From NCBI GenBank assembly GCA_036267875.1, contig DATAVE010000095.1, positions 1 to 24,587 of the forward strand: a DNA stretch of 24,587 nucleotides, written 5' to 3'. This DNA comes from DASZTV01 sp036267875. Its GTDB lineage: Bacteria > Actinomycetota > Actinomycetes > JAFAQI01. A program made the translations under genes and the position numbers. The notes below the pieces were generated by a model. The model saw nothing but the letters and a program-made list of their open reading frames with translations. It did not search any database and had not been told where the DNA came from. This document shows positions 20,836 to 24,587 of the stretch, one piece after another (within the stretch, counting starts at the first letter, position 1; every line of letters begins with the position of its first letter).

Positions 20836-22121
20836 CGGCTCAACACCCGCGTGCCGAACTGCAGCCCGTCCACCGGCACTCGCTCGTCGACGCCGTGGAA
20901 CATTCCGATGAAGTTGAGGTCCGGCGGAAGCCGAAGCGGCGAAAAGCCGAAGCAGCGCATGCCTAGCTCCGAAAAGGACTTCGCGTCGGTGCCGCCTGAC
21001 AAGGCGTATGGAATCACCCGCGCACCGGGGTCTTCGTCGACGATGGCGGCAGTCATGGCAGCAACGAGGTCGCCGTCGAAGGTCGTCTCGTAGGCGATCT
21101 GGGTCTGGATCACCTCGATGGCGATATCGGGCCCGACGACCTCGGCGAGCTGCTGCCGGAAGCTCTCTTCGCCACCCGGCATGAATCGGCAGTCGAGGTA
21201 GGCGTGTGCCTCGCCGGGAATCACGTTCTGCTTGTATCCGGCTTCGAGCATCGTCGGGTTCGCGGTGTGTCGGACGGTCGCGCCGACCATCCGGGCGAGT
21301 GGACCGAGCTTCGCGAGTACGCCTTCGACGTCGTTGGGGTCGAAGGCGATGCCCAGCTCTTCGCAGATCGCCCGCAGGAACGTCTCAACGGTCGGACTGA
21401 GCTCGATCGGAAACGTGTGACGGCCGACGCGTGCGACCGCTTCGGCGAGTGCCGTGACGGCGTTGTCGTCGTTGAGCATCGAGCCGTGGCCGGCCAAGCC
21501 CTTCGCGACCAGCCGAAGCCAGGCGATGCCCTTCTCTGCGGTCTCGATCGCGTAGAGCCGCCGATCGCCGATTGTCATCGAGAAGCCGCCGACTTCACTG
21601 ATCGCCTCGGTGCAGCCGTCGAACAGATCGGCGTGATGGTCGACGAGGTGATGCGCACCTTTGACCCCGCCGGCCTCCTCATCGGCCACGAAAGCGAGCA
21701 CGACGTCACGTGGCGGCCGCTTGCCCTGACGGGTCCAGTCCGCGAGCAACGCCAGGACCATCGCGTCCATGTCCTTCATGTCGACGGCGCCGCGCCCCCA
21801 CACGCAGCCGTCGCGCACCTCACCCGAGAACGGGTCGACCTGCCAGTCAGCCGCGTTCGCGGGGACGACGTCGAGGTGCCCGTGGATCAACAGAGCGTCG
21901 CGGTTGCTGTCCTCGCCTGACCAGCGCGCAACCACGCTTGCCCGGCCTGGCTCAGCCTCGAAGATCTCCGGCGTCAGGCCGCAATCGGTAAGACGGCCCG
22001 CTACCCACTCGGCGGCTGCGCGCTCGTTGCTCGTGGGGTTCGAGGAGTCGATCCGGATCAGATCGCGACAGATCTCCACGACCTCGTCGCCCGCGCGATC
22101 AGTGACGCCCGCCTCGGTCAT
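20817..22121 (-). CDS. M20-family metallopeptidase (dipeptidase/deacylase type)
   Basis: The 434-residue zinc hydrolase of the M20/ArgE/DapE family cleaves dipeptides or N-acyl amino acids; the substrate is unknown. LLIHGHLDVVP places metal ligand His82 and Asp84. RGAVDMKDMDA gives bridging Asp114, and VADEEAGG gives Glu148 (general base) and Glu149. MFHGVDERVP near the C-terminus supplies the last His. KGLAGHGSMLNDDNAV lies in the dimerisation domain. I use ATG 22121 because AGAGGA (22129-22134) is 7 nt upstream; GTG 22124 is one codon earlier and equally in frame. It converges with the RecD-like gene, 29 nt apart, and lies 73 nt downstream of the lipoprotein gene on the same strand, separated by a strong hairpin. 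Confidence 0.93.
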   Translation of the reverse strand: MTEAGVTDRAGDEVVEICRDLIRIDSSNPTSNERAAAEWVAGRLTDCGLTPEIFEAEPGRASVVARWSGEDSNRDALLIHGHLDVVPANAADWQVDPFSGEVRDGCVWGRGAVDMKDMDAMVLALLADWTRQGKRPPRDVVLAFVADEEAGGVKGAHHLVDHHADLFDGCTEAISEVGGFSMTIGDRRLYAIETAEKGIAWLRLVAKGLAGHGSMLNDDNAVTALAEAVARVGRHTFPIELSPTVETFLRAICEELGIAFDPNDVEGVLAKLGPLARMVGATVRHTANPTMLEAGYKQNVIPGEAHAYLDCRFMPGGEESFRQQLAEVVGPDIAIEVIQTQIAYETTFDGDLVAAMTAAIVDEDPGARVIPYALSGGTDAKSFSELGMRCFGFSPLRLPPDLNFIGMFHGVDERVPVDGLQFGTRVLSRFLAHS

Positions 22122-22139
22122 CACGCCGTCCTCTCAACG

Positions 22140-22182
22140 CCTTGTCGTGACGGTACCCAAAGCGGGTGCCGGCACGACAAGG
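22140..22182 (-). terminator. Long hairpin after the lipoprotein gene
   Basis: A 19-pair stem (22140-22158 with 22164-22182) closes a 5-nt loop. On the minus strand it has two mismatches (T-C and A-C). It starts 12 nt after the lipoprotein stop and has no T tract, as in many actinobacterial terminators. It ends only 18 nt before the M20 start, next to its ribosome binding site, so it could also act on that leader. Confidence 0.7.
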
Positions 22183-22194
22183 GTCGCAGGACGG

Positions 22195-23238
22195 TTAGAG
22201 GCCGCTCCCGCCGAGGCTGCCGAGGAGGCTGTCCAGCGTCGAGACGTCGACCGCGGTTGCACCGCTCGGCGCGCTGATCGTGGTACCGCCCTGCGCGATC
22301 GCAAGAGCAAGTGGCAACGTCAAAGAGCCATTCTTTGCGAGTTGGCCGAGGTCGAAGGTGAGTGCTGAGAGCGCGCCGTTGGTGACCGTCGCGTTGAGGG
22401 TGACGCTCTTGTCGGGCGCACTTGATGGCTTGATGCCGCCGAGGATGGAACCAGCCGAAGGAACCAGGGTGTCGAAGGTTGACGTGACGTCGCCCACCAG
22501 GGTGCGCGCGTTCGTCATCAAGGTGAGGTGGTCGGTGTCGCCCGAGCTGGTGCGGGTAACGGTGACGTCTTTGGTGAGCAGGCCTTCAACCGCAGCCAGG
22601 AACTGATGCGAGCTAGCGGCGGGTGTCGAGGTGGAGCCCGAAGCTCCCGAGCCAGTCAGTTGCTTCAGCGTCGAGACCGGCAACGACACCCACTTGTCCT
22701 CGACAAGCGCGCTGAGAAAGCCCGGGAATGAGCTGGCCGCCGCAGCCATCTGGCGATACGTCGATGCCTTGCCGATGTCGTTGAGAACGTCCTTGAGGTC
22801 GGCCTGCAGGTACAGCGTGCCGTTCACAAATCGGATGTCGAGGAGGGTCGTGCCGCCATCCACCACCGAGATGTTGGCGGCTGCGCCCGCTTCGGTCAGG
22901 CCGCTCAGCTGAGACAGCGTCTCGCCCTTGGGTGCCGCGACCTCGAAGTTGATCGAAACGCCCGCGATATCCGCGGCCTGGGCCGGGGTAAGTGAAACAC
23001 CCTTCTTCTCCGCCTTGACGAAGGCCAGGACCTGCGAGCCCGTTCCGCCGAGCTTCACCGATGCGGTCAGGGTCGACGAGCTTGCGAGTGCCTGGACCGA
23101 GCTGACGAGCTCAGCCTGAGCGCTCTGGGATCCGCTGCCTTTATCGGTGGATCCGCCGCCCGAGCTCCCGCCGCCGCACGCAGCCAGCAGGCTGGCACTA
23201 GCCGTGAGGACGGCAACAGCGAGCGCGGTGCGGCGCAT
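22195..23238 (-). CDS. Secreted lipoprotein, LppX/LprG-like pattern
   Basis: The 347-residue precursor has a lipoprotein signal: basic start, hydrophobic core and the lipobox Leu-Ala-Ala-Cys, so Cys21 would be lipidated (RRTALAVAVLTASASLLAAC). A glycine/serine linker follows (GGGSSGGGS). The rest is mainly beta, with repeated Val/Thr/Ser segments such as FVNGTLYLQADLKDVLNDIG and VEDKWVSLPVSTLKQLTG. The pattern suits the LppX/LprA/F/G superfamily of actinobacterial lipid-binding lipoproteins, but similarity is not strong enough to be sure. I use ATG 23238, with GGGGAAG just upstream; the frame is open for another hundred codons without protein-like pattern. It is divergent from the lytic transglycosylase gene. 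Confidence 0.85.
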   Translation of the reverse strand: MRRTALAVAVLTASASLLAACGGGSSGGGSTDKGSGSQSAQAELVSSVQALASSSTLTASVKLGGTGSQVLAFVKAEKKGVSLTPAQAADIAGVSINFEVAAPKGETLSQLSGLTEAGAAANISVVDGGTTLLDIRFVNGTLYLQADLKDVLNDIGKASTYRQMAAAASSFPGFLSALVEDKWVSLPVSTLKQLTGSGASGSTSTPAASSHQFLAAVEGLLTKDVTVTRTSSGDTDHLTLMTNARTLVGDVTSTFDTLVPSAGSILGGIKPSSAPDKSVTLNATVTNGALSALTFDLGQLAKNGSLTLPLALAIAQGGTTISAPSGATAVDVSTLDSLLGSLGGSGL

Positions 23239-23276
23239 GAACTTCCCCCATGCAAGTCGGTAAGGGCGACGTCTGA

Positions 23277-23305
23277 ACGTTACTCCGCAGCGGGCTTCAG
23301 CCGAA
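23277..23305 (-). promoter_or_regulatory. Candidate promoter of the lipoprotein gene
   Basis: On the minus strand TTCGGC (23300-23305), a 17-nt spacer and TAACGT (23277-23282). The start would be near 23270, leaving a 32-nt leader with GGGGAAG. The -35 is weak. Confidence 0.35.
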
Positions 23306-23329
23306 CCCTCAATCCGCCGAATCGTCAAC

Positions 23330-24433
23330 GTGGGGGTTCTCACAAGGCTTCGTCGCGCCCGTACGGGAGTTCGCCCCGTACCGGTGGCCCTGGCGCTTGC
23401 CCTCGTCGTCGCGCTGTCCCCGCTCGCCGTACCCTCCGCCCACGCGACAGCCGATCCGGGTACGCAGGCGAGCCAGTTGCTCGCAAAGGTGAACCAGCTG
23501 CAGAAGAAGGTCAATGCCGCCGAGCGCCGGTATTCCAAGTCCTTCACCAACGTGACACAGAGCGTCAGCCGGGCGATCAGCGCCGACCAGCAGAGCAGTC
23601 ACGTTCAGGTGCTCGCGGCCAACGCACAGTCGGAGCTGGTCGACCGCGTCCGCGGTCTGTACGAGTCCGGCGGACCGCTCGCCGCCTACGCCCAGTTCCT
23701 CAGCACCGGCAATGTCACCGGTGCCGTCGATCGCGCGATGTTGGCGAGCAGGGTGGTCTCGGCGCAGGTCGCGGACGTGCGCGACGTGCAGCGCGAGGCC
23801 CAGCAAGCGCAGACCGCGGCAAACCGCGCCCAGCACACCGAGCACACCAAGATCGCGACGGTCGCGAGTATCAACGAGGCCGCCAGCAGGGTGGGCGCGC
23901 TGCTCGCCCAGCAGAAGTCACTCCTCGCAAGCGCTGACCAGGCGCTCGCCGCAGTACAGCAGGCCGAGTCGACCCTCAACCAGCAGACAGCGCACTTCAC
24001 GTCGATCGGAACGACCGCCGCTGCGAACACGTCGGGGCTGCAGATCCTGGCGCCGTCGTCTGAGTTCCTCGCGCTCTACCAAAAAGCCGCGTCGTACTGC
24101 GCCGGGCTGTCATGGACGATCCTCGCCGCGATCGGACAGGTCGAGAGCGGCCATGGCCGCAACGACGGTCCGTCCTACGCGGGCGCAGAGGGGCCGATGC
24201 AGTTCGAGCCCTCGACGTTCGAGGCCTACGGCATCGACGCCGACGGCGACGGCGTGAAGAACATCGACGATCCGGCGGACGCGATCTACTCCGCGGCCAA
24301 CTACCTGTGTGCCAACGGAGCCGGCGGCGGCGGCCAGGCTCTGTACAACGCGATCTGGCACTACAACCATGCTGACTGGTACGTGAACATGGTCGAGAAG
24401 CTCGCCAGCCTGTACGCCACTTCGTACTCCTGA
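23330..24433 (+). CDS. Secreted lytic transglycosylase with coiled-coil N-terminal part
   Basis: The 367-residue precursor has a basic start, a hydrophobic core (VALALALVVALSPLAV) and a probable cleavage site after AHA (about residue 39), so it is exported. Residues about 45-225 are mostly Gln/Ala-rich helices with heptad character, like the coiled coil before the catalytic part of RipA-type cell-wall hydrolases. The C-terminal 120 residues form a lysozyme-like transglycosylase domain. Glu272 (IGQVESGHGRN) is the predicted catalytic acid and GAEGPMQFEPSTFEAYG follows, as in actinobacterial family-1-like members. An EF-hand-like loop, DADGDGVKNIDD (303-314), may bind calcium. GTG 23330 has no clear ribosome binding site. 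It probably trims peptidoglycan near the membrane. tRNA-Leu follows. Confidence 0.9.
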   Translation: MGVLTRLRRARTGVRPVPVALALALVVALSPLAVPSAHATADPGTQASQLLAKVNQLQKKVNAAERRYSKSFTNVTQSVSRAISADQQSSHVQVLAANAQSELVDRVRGLYESGGPLAAYAQFLSTGNVTGAVDRAMLASRVVSAQVADVRDVQREAQQAQTAANRAQHTEHTKIATVASINEAASRVGALLAQQKSLLASADQALAAVQQAESTLNQQTAHFTSIGTTAAANTSGLQILAPSSEFLALYQKAASYCAGLSWTILAAIGQVESGHGRNDGPSYAGAEGPMQFEPSTFEAYGIDADGDGVKNIDDPADAIYSAANYLCANGAGGGGQALYNAIWHYNHADWYVNMVEKLASLYATSYS

Positions 24434-24449
24434 GCCGCGCTGTCGGCTC
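24432..24449 (+). terminator. Short hairpin at the lytic transglycosylase stop
   Basis: GAGCCG (24432-24437), loop CGCTGT and CGGCTC (24444-24449), overlapping the TGA stop and followed by TTGT. It is short and has only a weak T run. Confidence 0.45.
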
Positions 24450-24452
24450 TTG

Positions 24453-24458
24453 TAGACT
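24453..24458 (+). promoter_or_regulatory. Candidate -10 element of tRNA-Leu
   Basis: TAGACT, preceded by TG at 24451-24452 in the extended position. It lies 43 nt before the mature tRNA 5' end. The -35 region is not convincing. Confidence 0.3.
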
Positions 24459-24501
24459 CACCGAGCCGATCGCAGCACCCGCTTTAGAGCGGTCGGACCA
24501 C

Positions 24502-24587
24502 GTCGGAGTGGCGGAATGGCAGACGCGCTAGCTTGAGGTGCTAGTGCCCTTTAACGGGCGTGGGGGTTCAAGTCCCCCCTCCGACAC
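24502..24587 (+). tRNA. tRNA-Leu (anticodon GAG), cut at its 3' end by the window
   Basis: The acceptor strands GTCGGAG (24502-24508) and CTCCGAC (24579-24585) pair fully. The anticodon stem CTAGC/GCTAG holds the loop TTGAGGT, giving anticodon GAG, which reads CUC and CUU. The long variable arm has a GCCC/GGGC stem, as expected for leucine tRNA. The T arm is GGGGG-TTCAAGT-CCCCC. The discriminator A (24586) and one C follow before the window ends, so an encoded CCA end is possible but not visible. Confidence 0.96.

Noticed and set aside
1..24587. CRISPR arrays, insertion sequences, phage genes
   Set aside because: No repeat-spacer pattern, transposase or integrase, and no flanking inverted repeats were found; the tRNA-Leu end is not visible, so an attachment site there cannot be judged.

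Overview
This window is chromosomal DNA from a high-GC actinobacterium. The evidence is a complete Pup-proteasome locus, a mycothiol ligase (mshC), a predicted F420-type luciferase-like oxidoreductase, GTG starts, and a gene order that matches what I remember of the M. tuberculosis Rv2097c-Rv2137c neighbourhood. An endonuclease VII-like gene between pup and prcB and a mshC/SCO1664/DUF3090/phosphomutase cluster suggest a Frankia- or Streptomyces-like lineage. I cannot name the genus. No prophage, insertion sequence or CRISPR array is visible, and no gene-free stretch exceeds about 130 bp.

1-8242, Pup-proteasome region. On the minus strand, in transcription order, lie mpa, dop, pup, an endonuclease VII-like gene, prcB, prcA and pafA (cut by the window start). 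Mpa unfolds tagged substrates and docks on the PrcA/PrcB core through its C-terminal Gln-Tyr-Leu. PafA attaches Pup and Dop removes it. Two plus-strand genes break the run: a DUF3291 gene between dop and pup, and a secreted trypsin-fold protein without catalytic His and Ser between prcA and pafA. Pup ends in Gly-Gly-Glu, so it needs no deamidation. The endonuclease gene has an in-frame amber codon in its first zinc module. A perfect TGTGAC-N4-GTCACA palindrome lies between pafA and the trypsin-fold gene.

8371-13412. trmI (tRNA m1A58 methyltransferase) and a membrane site-2 protease with CBS domains are on the minus strand. Divergent from them is a RecB-family nuclease with four iron-sulfur-type cysteines, whose 3' end overlaps a HAD phosphatase by 97 bp. 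A universal stress protein and a PAC2-family protein follow on the plus strand.

13434-17815. The minus-strand mycothiol cluster runs LLM oxidoreductase, phosphomutase-like protein, DUF3090 protein, SCO1664-family protein, mshC.

17901-24587. An aldo/keto reductase and a RecD-like helicase (plus) converge on an M20 metallopeptidase preceded by a lipoprotein gene (both minus). Divergent from the lipoprotein is a secreted coiled-coil lytic transglycosylase, and the window ends inside a tRNA-Leu(GAG) gene.

A recurring feature is a TANNNT hexamer 6-8 nt before the start codon with no Shine-Dalgarno sequence, seen at eleven genes. This is the signature of leaderless transcripts. pup, mpa, usp, the M20 peptidase and the lipoprotein have ribosome binding sites instead.
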